64,000 bases of DNA, from the NCBI GenBank assembly GCA_963748205.1, contig CAVVIB010000021.1:124001-188000 (forward strand), written 5' to 3'. This DNA is from JAIBJN01 sp963748205. Lineage in GTDB: Bacteria > Actinomycetota > Thermoleophilia > Gaiellales > Gaiellaceae. Made by a program: the position numbers and the translations under genes. Shown in pieces: positions 9,779-19,947 of this stretch (position 1 is its first letter; the number at the start of each line of letters is the position of its first letter). Below the pieces are notes generated by a model that searched no databases, was not told the DNA's origin, and saw only the letters and a list, made by a program, of their open reading frames with translations.

Positions 9779-10731
9779 CAGGTCTTTGCCGCCACGCGGA
9801 GGCGCGCGGAAGCCGCGCGTGGGTTCTCGGCCGTCTCGCTCGGCGAAGGCCTGATCGCCTTGCGTGTCACCAGACGCAGCGTCGGCTCTTTGCCGCAGAC
9901 GCAGATGGGCAGGTCGGGCGGACAGGTGCAGCCGCGCGCCTGGGCGGCGAAGAAGCGCTTCACGATCCTGTCCTCGAGGGAGTGGAAGCTGATGACCGCG
10001 ATCCGGCCGCCGGGGCGCAGGAGGCGGAGGGCCGCCGGCAACGCCTGCTCGAGCGACTCGAGCTCCTCGTTGACGACGATCCGCAACGCCTGGAAGACTC
10101 GCTTCGCCGGATGGCCGTCGCCGAAGCGCCTCGGCGCGGGAATGGCGGAGCGGACGACCTCGACGAGGTCGCCTGTCCGCTCGAAGGGCTGCTCCGCCCG
10201 GCGCCGGACGATCGCGCGGGCGATCTGGCGGGCGAAGCGCTCCTCCCCGTACCGGCGGAAGATGTCCGCCAGCTCTCGCTCGTCCGCCTCGTTGACGATC
10301 TCGCGCGCCGAACGAGGCGCGGAGGCGTCCATCCGCATGTCGAGCGGGGCGTCGGCCGCGTAGGAGAAGCCGCGCTCGGGCCGGTCGATCTGCATGCTCG
10401 AGATGCCGAGGTCGAGGTGGATGGCGTCCGCCTCGACGCCGTTGTCGGCGAGCTGGCCGAGGATGACCGCGAAGTCGCCGCGGAGGAACCGCGTGGAGAC
10501 GTTCGTGCCGCGCTGGAAGCGCTCGAAGTACGGCCGGACGCTCGCGTCCTTGTCGATCGCGATGAACCGGCCCTTCCCCTGGAGTTCGGCCGCCAGGAGC
10601 TCGGCATGGCCGCCGGCCCCGAAGGTGCCGTCGATGACCGTCTCCCCGGGCTGAACGGCGAGGAGCTCGCGCACCTCGTCGGCAAGGACGGGGACGTGAT
10701 CAGCGTTCTCGTGCTGCAACGCGTTCCGCAA
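9778..10731 (-). CDS. rsmH: 16S rRNA (cytosine-1402-N4)-methyltransferase RsmH (MraW)
   Basis: About 317 residues. RsmH methylates N4 of C1402 in the decoding centre using S-adenosylmethionine. The HVPVL N-terminus, the SAM-binding GTFGAGGH, DLGISSMQID, the RGFSY block, the ISFHSLEDRIVKRFF block and a C-terminal Cys-rich loop (CTCPPDLPICVCG) are all typical. The frame is open to 10830, but family alignment places the start just before HVPVL. TTG codons at 10734, 10731 and 10719 are candidates, and GGAA precedes the last. It overlaps the end of mraZ. Confidence 0.95.
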   Translation of the reverse strand: MRNALQHENADHVPVLADEVRELLAVQPGETVIDGTFGAGGHAELLAAELQGKGRFIAIDKDASVRPYFERFQRGTNVSTRFLRGDFAVILGQLADNGVEADAIHLDLGISSMQIDRPERGFSYAADAPLDMRMDASAPRSAREIVNEADERELADIFRRYGEERFARQIARAIVRRRAEQPFERTGDLVEVVRSAIPAPRRFGDGHPAKRVFQALRIVVNEELESLEQALPAALRLLRPGGRIAVISFHSLEDRIVKRFFAAQARGCTCPPDLPICVCGKEPTLRLVTRKAIRPSPSETAENPRAASARLRVAAKT

Positions 10732-11134
10732 CAAGCTCCACCCTCCCTTCAACGTCCTCGATCTCGGCTTTCCAGGCCTTGCGGTCCCACACTTCGAGGT
10801 GGTCGCCGACGCCGACGACCACGACGTCACGCGCCAGGCTCGTCTTCGTGAGCAGGCCGGCGGGGATCGTCACGCGCCCCTGCTTGTCGACGTCCGCCTC
10901 GCTGCCCGACGAGAACAGCGCGCGACGGAGCTGGCGGTTCTCCCGCGTGAACGGATCCAGGCCGCCGAGACGGGACGCCATGGTCGCCTCCCAGGCCTCG
11001 CGCGTGTACACGTCGAGGCACTGGTCGATGCCGCGCGCGACCACGACTCCCGCGGCGAAGGACTGTCGGAACCGCGCGGGAAGAGTGAGTCGGTTCTTGT
11101 CGTCGATGGTGTGCTCGTACTCGCCGAGAAGCAT
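10700..11134 (-). CDS. mraZ: Transcriptional regulator MraZ
   Basis: 144 residues from ATG 11134. Two AbrB-like SpoVT/MraZ repeats are visible: DDKNRLTLPARFR near residue 13 and DKQGRVTIPAGLL near residue 80. These DXXXR segments are the DNA-contacting parts. MraZ is a ring-forming DNA-binding protein that controls the dcw operon from repeats upstream of its own gene. Such repeats are present here at 11157-11190. An open frame extends further upstream to 11197 but would run through that operator, so ATG 11134 (MLLGEYEHTID) is preferred. Confidence 0.96.
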   Translation of the reverse strand: MLLGEYEHTIDDKNRLTLPARFRQSFAAGVVVARGIDQCLDVYTREAWEATMASRLGGLDPFTRENRQLRRALFSSGSEADVDKQGRVTIPAGLLTKTSLARDVVVVGVGDHLEVWDRKAWKAEIEDVEGRVELVAERVAARER

Positions 11135-11150
11135 TGGGCAACGCCTTCCA

Positions 11151-11197
11151 GGTCTTCCACTTCGCCCCACTTTAGACCACAATCCCCCACTTGGCAA
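11151..11197 (-). promoter_or_regulatory. dcw promoter with four MraZ-type boxes
   Basis: On the minus strand a TTGCCA (-35, 11197-11192) and TAAAGT (-10, 11174-11169) are separated by 17 bp. Four GTGG boxes (CCAC on the plus strand, ending at 11160, 11170, 11180 and 11190) recur with exact 10-bp spacing. Two fall in the spacer, one overlaps the -10 element and one lies downstream. MraZ binds direct repeats of this kind, so this is very likely the autoregulatory operator of the cluster. Confidence 0.82.
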
Positions 11198-11248
11198 CTA
11201 AAGCGCGAGAATGCGGCGCCGCGGAAAAACGCAGGGAAGGAGACAGCG

Positions 11249-11407
11249 ATGGACGTTGAGCTGACGAGGGAGAAACTGGCTGCGCTCCTCCGTGAGGCGG
11301 AGAAGGCTCACGGCGAGTACGAGCGCGGGCTCGGGCACCGGGACGAGGACTGGCCCGGCTGGTACGCCGACTACATCCTGCGCGCGCTCGAAGGGCCCTC
11401 CGCCTAG
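11249..11407 (+). CDS. Small acidic conserved hypothetical protein (52 aa)
   Basis: Starts MDVELTREKLAALLREAEKA and includes EDWPGWYADYIL, an all-helical composition. A strong ribosome-binding site (GAAGGAGA) precedes the ATG by 5 bases. It is divergent from mraZ and ends 3 bp before the convergent PfkB gene. I recall very similar short proteins in other actinobacteria but know no function. No cysteine, membrane segment or nucleic-acid motif is visible. Confidence 0.72.
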   Translation: MDVELTREKLAALLREAEKAHGEYERGLGHRDEDWPGWYADYILRALEGPSA

Positions 11408-11410
11408 CGG

Positions 11411-12223
11411 CTAGTTCAACCCGTGGGCGCCCCGGCGCGTGAGCGCCTCGGCCGCCGCTTCCGCCGCGAAGGCGAGAGCTTTCTCGCGGCTCTTTCCCGC
11501 CGCGAGCGCATACGTCAGGCCCGCCGCGAAGCTGTCCCCCGCGCCGTAGCTGTCCGCCAAGGGGCCTGGGATGGGCGCCGGTTGGTACGCGCCCGACGCG
11601 CCGTCGCCTGCGGCCCAGCTTCCCCCTTTGTCTCCCGCCGTTCTGACGACGAGGCGCGGCGGCGGGTCGAGGTCACCCGGCTCGAAGCGCTCGCTCGGGT
11701 CCTTCGCGCTCAGCACGAGCACGTCGAGCTCGACACCGGCCTCGGCGAGGACCGGGAGCACGCGCGCGGTGGCGACGAGCACCCGAGCGCCCCTCGCCTC
11801 CCGCGCGGCAGCCGGGTCCCCGCTGACGAAGTAGACCCCGTCGGTCTCCGCGAGCTCGCCCCAGGGCAGCGGATCCAAGCCGCGCGGCACGTGCTTCTCC
11901 CCGATGATCGTGATCGTCCGCTCCCCGTCCCCGTCGACGAACGTAAAGCCGCGCCGCTGCGGCTCCGGGTGCCGCGACGCCTCCACGCGCACCCCGAGTT
12001 CGGTCAGCTGGGCGAGCGCGGCGTCGCCGAGCGGATCCCGCCCGAGCGCCGTGAAGAGCGTCGAGCTCTCCCCCAGTCGCGCGAGCCTGACGGACGCCAC
12101 CCCTCCTCCGCCGGCGGCCTCCGCCCACCAGTCGGACGCCTGCACGATCTCCCCCTGCTGCGGTAACCGCTCGACCTTCGCGAACTCGACCCACTCGACG
12201 TGACCCACGACGGCGAAGCGCAT
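11411..12223 (-). CDS. PfkB-family carbohydrate kinase
   Basis: 270 residues in the ribokinase fold. The C-terminal PfkB signature DSYGAGDSFAAGLTYALA near residues 223-240 contains the catalytic Asp of the GAGD motif and the anion hole. A glycine-rich N-terminal block (AAGGGGVASVRLARLG) near residues 36-51 corresponds to the sugar-binding region. The substrate cannot be told from sequence; ribose, fructose and nucleoside kinases all share these motifs. It is divergent from the sigma factor gene. Confidence 0.85.
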   Translation of the reverse strand: MRFAVVGHVEWVEFAKVERLPQQGEIVQASDWWAEAAGGGGVASVRLARLGESSTLFTALGRDPLGDAALAQLTELGVRVEASRHPEPQRRGFTFVDGDGERTITIIGEKHVPRGLDPLPWGELAETDGVYFVSGDPAAAREARGARVLVATARVLPVLAEAGVELDVLVLSAKDPSERFEPGDLDPPPRLVVRTAGDKGGSWAAGDGASGAYQPAPIPGPLADSYGAGDSFAAGLTYALAAGKSREKALAFAAEAAAEALTRRGAHGLN

Positions 12224-12267
12224 TGCGCGGCAGTCTCACATCTCGGCGGCGTCGCGCGTTTCAACGG

Positions 12268-12735
12268 ATGATGGAAGCCGTGGCCGCGATACCGCCGTTC
12301 GAGCGCTTCTACGAGGAGCGACGGGACGAGATCTTCGGTTACCTCGCGCGCCTGCTGGGCCGCGACGCCGCCGAGGACGCATTCCAGGAGACGTTCCTCC
12401 GCGCCCTGCGCGGGTACGCGAAGCTCGAGCACGGCCGGCATCTCCGCGCGTGGGCGTTCACGATCGCGACGAACGTCGCCGTGGACACGCGCCGCAAGGC
12501 GATGCCGACCGAAGAGCCCGAGGAGATCGCCGTCACCGACGCGCGACCTGCCTACGCCGAGCTCGAGCACCTGGTCGGCGAGTTGCCGCCCACCGAACGC
12601 GCGGCGGTCGTGCTCCGCTACGGCTACGACCTTTCCTACGACGACATCGGCGCAGCGCTCGACTCGAGCACCGAGGCCGCACGCGCGGCCGCGTCGTCGG
12701 GCGTTCGCCGTCTGCGAAGGAGGCACAGCACATGA
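12268..12735 (+). CDS. ECF-type RNA polymerase sigma factor (sigma-70 family)
   Basis: About 155 residues. Region 2 (FERFYEERRDEIFGYL through DAFQETFLRAL and WAFTIATNVAVD) is followed by a short linker and region 4 (LPPTERAAVVLRYGYDLSYD and a helix-turn-helix). There is no region 1 or 3, which is the ECF layout. ATG 12268 or 12271 fits the family start better than the open frame from 12223. Its stop overlaps the next start as ATGA, so it is translationally coupled to the alkyltransferase gene. No obvious anti-sigma factor is adjacent. Confidence 0.87.
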   Translation: MMEAVAAIPPFERFYEERRDEIFGYLARLLGRDAAEDAFQETFLRALRGYAKLEHGRHLRAWAFTIATNVAVDTRRKAMPTEEPEEIAVTDARPAYAELEHLVGELPPTERAAVVLRYGYDLSYDDIGAALDSSTEAARAAASSGVRRLRRRHST

Positions 12736-13301
12736 CCGGCGTTCCAGAGGAGCTCGATCGCCGCTTCCGCGAGGCGGCCGCCTCGGAGGGCCTGCTCGAC
12801 GTCGCCTACGACGTCACCGAGTCCCCGATCGGCCCGCTGCTCGTGGCCGCGAGCGACCGCGGGCTCTGCCGCATCTCGTTCGACCCCGAGCCGGAGCACG
12901 AGCTCGAGGCGCTGGCACGGGCCTTCGGCCCGCGCGTCCTGCGCTCGTCCGCGCCCGTCGACCGCGTGCGCCGCGAGCTCGACGAGTACTTCGAGGGAAA
13001 GCGCCAGGACTTCGACCTGGCGGTCGACCTCACGCCCCTGCCGGACTTCCAGCGGATGGTGCTCGAGGAGCTCGTCCGCGTCCCGTACGGGCACGTCGAC
13101 ACCTACGGCGGGCTCGCCCAGCGCATCGGCCGGCCGCGGGCGGCACGTGCCGTGGGCGGGGCACTGAACCGCAACCCGATCCCGATCGTCGTCCCGTGCC
13201 ACCGGATCGTCGGCTCGACCGGAAGCCTCGTCGGCTACGCGGGCGGCCTCGAGATCAAGCAGGCGCTCCTCGGGCACGAGGGCGCGATCCTGCCGGGCTA
13301 G
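12732..13301 (+). CDS. ogt: Methylated-DNA--protein-cysteine methyltransferase (Ogt/MGMT)
   Basis: 189 residues. The acceptor motif IPIVVPCHRIV (Cys near residue 156) and the upstream helix-turn-helix with VPYGHVDTYGGLAQRIG identify a suicidal O6-alkylguanine repair protein. An N-terminal segment of about 20 residues (VPEELDRRFREAAASEGLLD) precedes the usual domain start. The gene is translationally coupled to the sigma factor through ATGA, so the two are probably co-expressed. It converges with the next minus-strand gene. Confidence 0.93.
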   Translation: MTGVPEELDRRFREAAASEGLLDVAYDVTESPIGPLLVAASDRGLCRISFDPEPEHELEALARAFGPRVLRSSAPVDRVRRELDEYFEGKRQDFDLAVDLTPLPDFQRMVLEELVRVPYGHVDTYGGLAQRIGRPRAARAVGGALNRNPIPIVVPCHRIVGSTGSLVGYAGGLEIKQALLGHEGAILPG

Positions 13302-13303
13302 GC

Positions 13304-13594
13304 CTAAGCCGCTTCGCCGGTCCGGGCCTGCATCCGGCGCAGGAGCTCCCGTCGCAGCTCCTCGCCGGTCAGGCGGCCGGCGTTGCGCGGGTATGCGATC
13401 AGAAGGTGAAGCGCGGGCTCAGAGTCGGTCGGCCCGACGGCCGGGGCTGCGGCGGGGACGGGAGCCGCGACCGGAGTCGGCGCGTCCCGGACCTCGACCA
13501 CCTCGATCTCTCCCGACCGCAGGCCGTGGAGACGGAGGTAGCACTCCCGCTCGTCGAGCGGTCGGAGTCGAGCGCGCTTGCGGAAGAGCCGCAC
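13304..13594 (-). CDS. Hypothetical protein (96 aa)
   Basis: The N-terminus is strongly basic (MRLFRKRARLRP). It is followed by DERECYLRLHGLRSGEIEVVEV, an Ala/Pro/Val-rich linker (about residues 38-58) and a C-terminal helix, GEELRRELLRRMQARTG. No known domain is recognised. It lies 44 bp beyond the cupin gene on the same strand and may be the last gene of that unit. Confidence 0.6.
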   Translation of the reverse strand: MRLFRKRARLRPLDERECYLRLHGLRSGEIEVVEVRDAPTPVAAPVPAAAPAVGPTDSEPALHLLIAYPRNAGRLTGEELRRELLRRMQARTGEAA

Positions 13595-13638
13595 CGTGGG
13601 CGGAGCCTAACGCCCGCGGCGGTCGTCGCTCCCTCGCG

Positions 13639-14001
13639 CTAGGCCCACTCCATCGGCTCGTAGCCGCTCGCGACCGGTGCGGACACGATCAGGACGCGGA
13701 CGGGGTCGTCGCCGACGTTCGTGATCGTCCGGCGCGGCTCGGGGTCGACGCGCACGTAGGTGCCGGCCGGCGCGGGATGCTCGACTCCCTCGATCACGGC
13801 CGCTGCGGTGCCCTCGAGCACGATGAAGACCTCCTCCTGCATGCGGCCGGTCTCGTCGTGCTCGGGGATCGACCCTCCTGGCTCGATCTCGACGAGGTTC
13901 ATCCCGAACGATCGGAGCTCGAGCGAGCGCCGGGCGAGGGTCCAGCGGCCGCTGCGCTCGAAGTCGGCGTCGTGCTTGATGGTGAAGCCGGTGTCGGTCA
14001 T
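13639..14001 (-). CDS. Cupin-domain protein
   Basis: 120 residues forming a single beta-barrel cupin: PGGSIPEHDETGRMQEEVFIVLEG is motif 1 (its first metal ligand H plus E/E), and a second strand set follows with VRVDPEPRRTITNVGDDPVRVL. The usual His of motif 2 is not evident, so metal binding may be incomplete. It follows hyuB on the same strand by 33 bp. A small enzyme or a sensor domain are both possible. Confidence 0.78.
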   Translation of the reverse strand: MTDTGFTIKHDADFERSGRWTLARRSLELRSFGMNLVEIEPGGSIPEHDETGRMQEEVFIVLEGTAAAVIEGVEHPAPAGTYVRVDPEPRRTITNVGDDPVRVLIVSAPVASGYEPMEWA

Positions 14002-14034
14002 GGGCGCGGTTATATACGCGCGCAGGCGGAGTGA

Positions 14035-15506
<1,472 letters not shown>

Positions 15507-15528
<22 letters not shown>

Positions 15529-17252
15529 GTGCTATTCCCGTCCCTAGCCCCCTCCCACCCGGGGGGAATCCAGCAGGTGGCGCCGTCGAGCTCGACGACG
15601 GCGGGGCCGACGCACGTCTCCGGCTCGCCGGAGGGGAGGACGAGCTCGGGCCCCGGCGTGACCTCCGCGGTGCGCACCGCGACGAGCTCGATCGGGCGGT
15701 CGCGGTCGGCGTAGCCGTAGCGCTCCTCGTGCGCTCGGTGGAACGCCTCGGCCGGGTTCTGCTCCAGCGAGACGGTGAGCTCGAACGACTGGCCGCGGTA
15801 GCGAAGGTCGACCTCGCCGGTCTGCGGCAGGAGACCCGCCTCCTCGAGCGGGATGACGTACGACCGCACACGGTCGCGCCGCTCGTCGCTCGCCACGAGT
15901 CCCAGGGCTGAGAGGACGCCCGCCGCCGCCGGGACCAGGACCTTGCGGATCCCCAGCTCGTCGGCGAGCTCGCACGCGTGCAGCGGCCCGGCGCCGCCGA
16001 AGGCGACGAGGGCGAAGTCCCGGGGATCGTGGCCGCGCTCGACCGAGACGAGGCGCAGCGCCCGAAGCATCTCCGCGTTGACGACGTCGATCACGGCGTC
16101 GGCGTCGAAGTCGCCCAGCGAGAGCTCGGCCGCCGCGCGATCGAGCTCGAGCCCGCCCGCAAGCGCGGCCGGGAGACGTCCGAGGACGAGGTTCGCGTCG
16201 GTGACCGTCGGCTCGAGGCCGCCGCGGCCGTAGCAGGCAGGCCCGGGGTCGGCGCCCGCGCTCTGCGGACCGACCCGGAGCGCGCCGCCGGCGTCGCGCC
16301 AGACGATCGAGCCGCCGCCGGCGCCGACGGTCTGGAGGTCGACCATCGGGAGCCGGATCGGGAAATCGCCGACCTCACGCTCGGCCGTGCGCTCCACGTG
16401 CCCGCCCTCGATGAGGCAGACGTCCGTCGAGGTGCCGCCCATGTCGAAGGCAATCGCGTTCTCGACGCCGGCAAGCCGCGCGATGCGGGCTGCGCCGACG
16501 ACGCCCGCCGCCGGGCCCGAGACGAGCACCAGCGCCGGATGCCGGGCCGCCTCGGCGAGCGTGCACACGCCGCCCGACGAGCGCATCACGAGGGGCTCGG
16601 TCAACCCGGCCTCCCGGCAGCGCGCCGCCAGCGAGCCGAGGTAGTGCGCGAGGACGGGACCGAGGTACGCGTCGACGGTCGTCGTCGCCGCGCGCTCGTA
16701 TTCCCGGAACTCCGGCGCCACCTCGTGCGAGGCGACGACGTGCGCGTTCGGAAGGCGCCGTCGCACCTCCTCCGCGACGAGGCGCTCGTGCGTCGAGTCG
16801 CGGAACGAGAAGAGGAGGCAGACCGCAACCGCCTCCGCGTCCAGGTCCGGGAGCGAGTCGAGGTCGAGCGACTCGACAACGCCCTCGGGGCCGATGCGCT
16901 CGTGGACGCCGACGGAGCGGTCGAGCGGGACGAGCGGGTCGGGATGGTGCTCGCAGAGGCGATACAGGTGCGCTCGCGCCTGGCGCCGGAGGTGCAGGAC
17001 GTGCTCGAAGCCGGCGGTGCCGACGAACGCCGTCTTCGCGCCCTTGCGCTCGAGGAGCGCGTTCGTGGCGATGGTCGTGCCGTGCGTGAAGCGATGGAGC
17101 TGTCCGGCGTCGGCGCCGACCGCGGCGGCCGCCTTGACGACCGAATGCTCCTGCGCGCGGACGGTCGGGATCTTGGCCGTCCGCAGCTCACCGCCGGTCA
17201 GAAGCACGGCGTCCGTGAACGTGCCCCCCACGTCGATTCCGAGGATCGCCAC
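15507..17252 (-). CDS. hyuA: Hydantoinase A / oxoprolinase-family ATPase subunit (HyuA)
   Basis: 581 residues. The N-terminal actin-like ATPase segment GIDVGGTFTDAVLL is followed by HGTTIATNALLERKG, a central DMGGTSTDVCLI phosphate-binding block and AFGGAGPLHACELA near the end. This is the standard architecture of the ATP-hydrolysing subunit of N-methylhydantoinases. With HyuB it forms a two-subunit enzyme that probably hydrolyses a cyclic ureide or lactam. It is shorter than fused eukaryotic 5-oxoprolinase, as expected for the split form. Confidence 0.9.
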
Positions 17253-17286
17253 GGCGCACGTGTACCACGGCGGCCCGACGCCGCGT

Positions 17287-17835
17287 TCAGCCCGCGTGCC
17301 GCTGTCGGTACGTCCGGGCCTTCGTCCGGTTGCCGCACACGGCCATCGAGCACCAGTGCCGCGAGTGATTTCGGGCGCGGTCGTAGAACGCCCAGTGGCA
17401 GTCGTCCGCGCGGCAGGCCTTGAGGCGCGCCCACGTTCCGTCGACCATGGCCGAGGCCGCGATCGCGACGAGCCGTCCGAGCGCGGCGTCGACCCCGCGC
17501 GCCGCCGGCTCGAGCCGGACCCGGCCGCCTGAGTCGAAGCGAAGGCTCACCCCGGCGCGGGCCGCGGCGCGATTGAGGGTCAACGCCGCCTCCTTGCGGA
17601 CGCTGAGCCCGTTGTTCTCGAGCAGGAGCGCGCGAATCGCCTCGCGGAGGCGGCGGGCCGCGACGAGGTCAGCGCGCGTGGCGCTCCGCCCGGGAGCCAG
17701 GCCGCGGCCGTGCAGCCAGGCGCGCAGCGCCTCCGGGCTCGAGAGCGCGTCGGCGCCGGACTCGACGTCGAGCGTGTTCACGAAGTCGCGGACGCGCTCC
17801 AGCTCGCCGGGCGCGGCTTGGGTGCTCATAACCAT
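17287..17835 (-). CDS. CGNR zinc-finger (ABATE-domain) regulator
   Basis: 182 residues. The N-terminal ABATE-type helical domain begins near ERVRDFVNTLDVESG. The C-terminal treble-clef zinc finger has CRADDCHWAFYDRARN, then RHWCSMAVCGNR and KARTYRQRH, giving four Cys ligands and the name-giving CGNR. These proteins are usually stand-alone transcription regulators common in actinobacteria. The next gene, the glycosylase, is divergent with a 48-bp gap, so local regulation is possible. Confidence 0.88.
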   Translation of the reverse strand: MVMSTQAAPGELERVRDFVNTLDVESGADALSSPEALRAWLHGRGLAPGRSATRADLVAARRLREAIRALLLENNGLSVRKEAALTLNRAAARAGVSLRFDSGGRVRLEPAARGVDAALGRLVAIAASAMVDGTWARLKACRADDCHWAFYDRARNHSRHWCSMAVCGNRTKARTYRQRHAG

Positions 17836-17883
17836 CTATGCTAGATCATCGGTTACGCAGCGACCAGAGGAGACGATGGGACG

Positions 17884-18828
17884 GTGACGCGGGGTGGTGT
17901 GTCCTGGAGCGCAGAGCTCCCGCTCGTCGGCGCGGGCGGCGAGCCCGTCGACCTCTGGCGGGCGATCCAGTCGCATGGCCTCGTCGACCTGCCGCCGATG
18001 CTGATCGACGAGGAGGCGAGGACGCTCGAGATCACGGTCCCCCTCCCCGGCTCGAAGCCGCGGACGGTGCTGATCGGCGAGGGCATCCCGGGCAACGCCC
18101 GGATCTCCGTCACCGGACGCGCGCCGGGGAAGCGCCAGTCCGACGAGCTCGTCGCCGCCGCCTCGCACGTGTTGCGCCTCGACGAGGATCTCTCCGGCTT
18201 CTACGCGCTCACCGCCGACGACCCCGACCTCTCCTGGGTCGCGTCGGGCGCCGGCCGGCTCGTGCGCAGTCCGACGGTGTTCGAGGAGGTCGTCAAGACG
18301 ATCTGCACGACGAACTGCGCGTGGTCGGCGACCGAGCGCATGGTCGGCGCGCTCGTCGAGCACCTCGGCGAGCCTGCCGCCGGCGCTGCGGCCGACGGCC
18401 CGTACGGCCGCGCCTTCCCGACGCCCGCTGCCATGGCCGCGGCCGACGAGGCGTTCTACCGGGACATCGTCCGCGCCGGCTACCGCGGCGCGTACCTCCG
18501 CACCCTCTCGGCGGACGTCGCTTCGGGCGAGCTCGACCTCGAGGAGCTCGCCGCCGCCAGCCGCGAGGACCTTCCGGACGACGAGGTCGCGGAGCGCCTG
18601 CTCGCGCTGCCCGGGGTCGGGCCCTACGCCGCGGCGCACGTGATGATGCTGCTGGGGCGCTACTCCCGGCTCGTGCTCGACTCCTGGACGCGACCGAAGT
18701 ACGCGTCGCTCAACGGCGGACGGAAGGCAAAGGACACGACGATCACCAGGCGCTTCCGCCGCTACGGGCCCTACGCGGGGCTCGCCTTCTGGCTCTTTCT
18801 CACGCGCGACTGGGTCCTCGACGCGTGA
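17884..18828 (+). CDS. HhH-GPD base-excision DNA glycosylase (AlkA/3-methyladenine glycosylase type)
   Basis: 314 residues. The C-terminal half holds the helix-hairpin-helix LLALPGVGPYAAAHV followed by the catalytic Asp in LVLDSW, as in AlkA-type glycosylases. The segment CTTNCAWSATERMVGALVE corresponds to the substrate-pocket helix. There is no FeS cluster loop (the four-Cys C-terminal motif of EndoIII/MutY is absent), which favours alkylated-base excision. The first ~100 residues match no motif I recognise. Its stop overlaps azlC as GTGA. Confidence 0.85.
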   Translation: MTRGGVSWSAELPLVGAGGEPVDLWRAIQSHGLVDLPPMLIDEEARTLEITVPLPGSKPRTVLIGEGIPGNARISVTGRAPGKRQSDELVAAASHVLRLDEDLSGFYALTADDPDLSWVASGAGRLVRSPTVFEEVVKTICTTNCAWSATERMVGALVEHLGEPAAGAAADGPYGRAFPTPAAMAAADEAFYRDIVRAGYRGAYLRTLSADVASGELDLEELAAASREDLPDDEVAERLLALPGVGPYAAAHVMMLLGRYSRLVLDSWTRPKYASLNGGRKAKDTTITRRFRRYGPYAGLAFWLFLTRDWVLDA

Positions 18829-19482
18829 GCCCCGGCCGCTACCGCGACGGGGCGAGGAAAGTCGCCCCGATCGGCATCGCCGCGTTCGCGTTCGGCGCGT
18901 CCTTCGGCGTGCTGGCCCGCGCGTCGGGGATCCAGTCGGTCGAGGCGATCGTCATGTCCGCGACGACCTTCGCGGGGTCGGCACAGTTCGCCGCGGCGTC
19001 GATCCTCGGCGCAGGCGGCGGCGTCGTCTCGGCCATCGTCGCGGCCACGCTCCTGAACGCCCGCTATGCGCCGATCAGCGTCTCGATGGCGCCCGTCTTC
19101 ACCGGGGGCGTCATCCGCCGCCTGCTCGAGTCCCAGCTCATCGTCGACGAGAGCTGGGCCGTCTCGCGGCGCCCCGACGGCGCCTTCGACCGCCGTCTCC
19201 TCGTCGGCGCCGGGCTTGGTCCTCTACCCGTGCTGGGTCACGGGCACCGCCGTCGGCGCGATCGCCGGCGACGCGCTCGCCGACCCGGCCGACCTCGGGC
19301 TCGACGCCGCCTTCCCCGCGCTCTTCCTCGCGCTGCTCATCCCGCAGGTGCGCTCACGCCAGGCGCTCGCGGCCGCCGTTCTCGGCGGCACGATCGCGCT
19401 CGTGCTCCTCCCCTTCACGCCCGCCGGCGTCCCGATCGTCGCCGCGAGCGCCGCCTGCCTGATCGGCTGGAGGAAGCCGTGA
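18825..19482 (+). CDS. azlC: AzlC-family branched-chain amino-acid exporter, large subunit (one frameshift)
   Basis: The first part (VAPIGIAAFAFGASFGVLAR, then MSATTFAGSAQFAA and NARYAPISVS) is the AzlC membrane core. The frame breaks at about 19215; removing one T from GGGCTTGG joins it to LVLYPCWVTGTAVGAIAGD and the remaining helices, ending at 19482. AzlC with small AzlD exports branched-chain amino acids or analogues. The GTG start overlaps the glycosylase stop and the gene overlaps azlD by GTGA. The reconstructed length of about 218 residues fits the family. Confidence 0.82.
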
Positions 19483-19789
19483 GCGACATCTGGATCGTGA
19501 TCGTCGTGGTCGGCGCGCTGACCATCGCCCTGAAGGCGGTCGGGCCGGTCCTGCTCGGAGGCAGGCCGCTGCCGCAGCACCTGACCGGGAATCGTCGAGC
19601 CTTCTCGCCCCCGCGCTCCTGGCCGCCCTCGTCGTCACGCAGGTGCTCGGCGGGGACGAGGAGATCGTCCTCGACGCGCGGCTCGTCGGGCTCGGCGCTG
19701 CCGTCGTCGCGCTGCTTCTCCGTGCGCCGCTACTGGTGGTCGTGATCGCCGCCGCGGCCGCGACCGCAGTCGTCCGACTCTTCACCTAG
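19479..19789 (+). CDS. azlD: AzlD-family small exporter subunit (frameshifted)
   Basis: Starts VSDIWIVIVVVGALTIALKAVGP and, after two +1 shifts at about 19592 and 19602, continues as LAPALLAALVVTQVLGG and a terminal run of hydrophobic residues ending VVRLFT. Repaired length is about 102 residues with four helices, the usual AzlD size. It overlaps azlC as GTGA, the classic pair. The two shifts lie within about 20 bp, and no substituted stop codon is needed to explain the break. Confidence 0.72.
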
Positions 19790-19807
19790 CGGTCTCGAAA
19801 CGTTTAC

Positions 19808-19947
19808 TTGACAGCCCGCCGAGGCCTGTTAAGACTGCCGTGAAATCGGCAACCTGGGGGAGCCGTCGTGCCGATGACGTCTGTCAGCCTTATCCGCCGT
19901 CTAGGCATGCTTCGGCACGGCCTTCCCTCGACACCAGGGAGGTGCCA
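19808..19947 (+). promoter_or_regulatory. Promoter and structured 5' leader of propeller gene A
   Basis: TTGACA at 19808-19813, a 17-bp spacer and AAGACT at 19831-19836 form a good sigma-A promoter. The transcribed leader carries the shared GGGGGAGCC element (about 19856-19864), preceded by ATCGGCAACCT in place of GGCAGGCA. GTGCCGA (from 19868) and TCGGCAC (to 19918) can form a 7-bp helix, and CCTGG before the G-run can pair with CCAGG beside the ribosome-binding site. GGGAGG lies 5-6 bases before ATG 19948. Confidence 0.68.
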
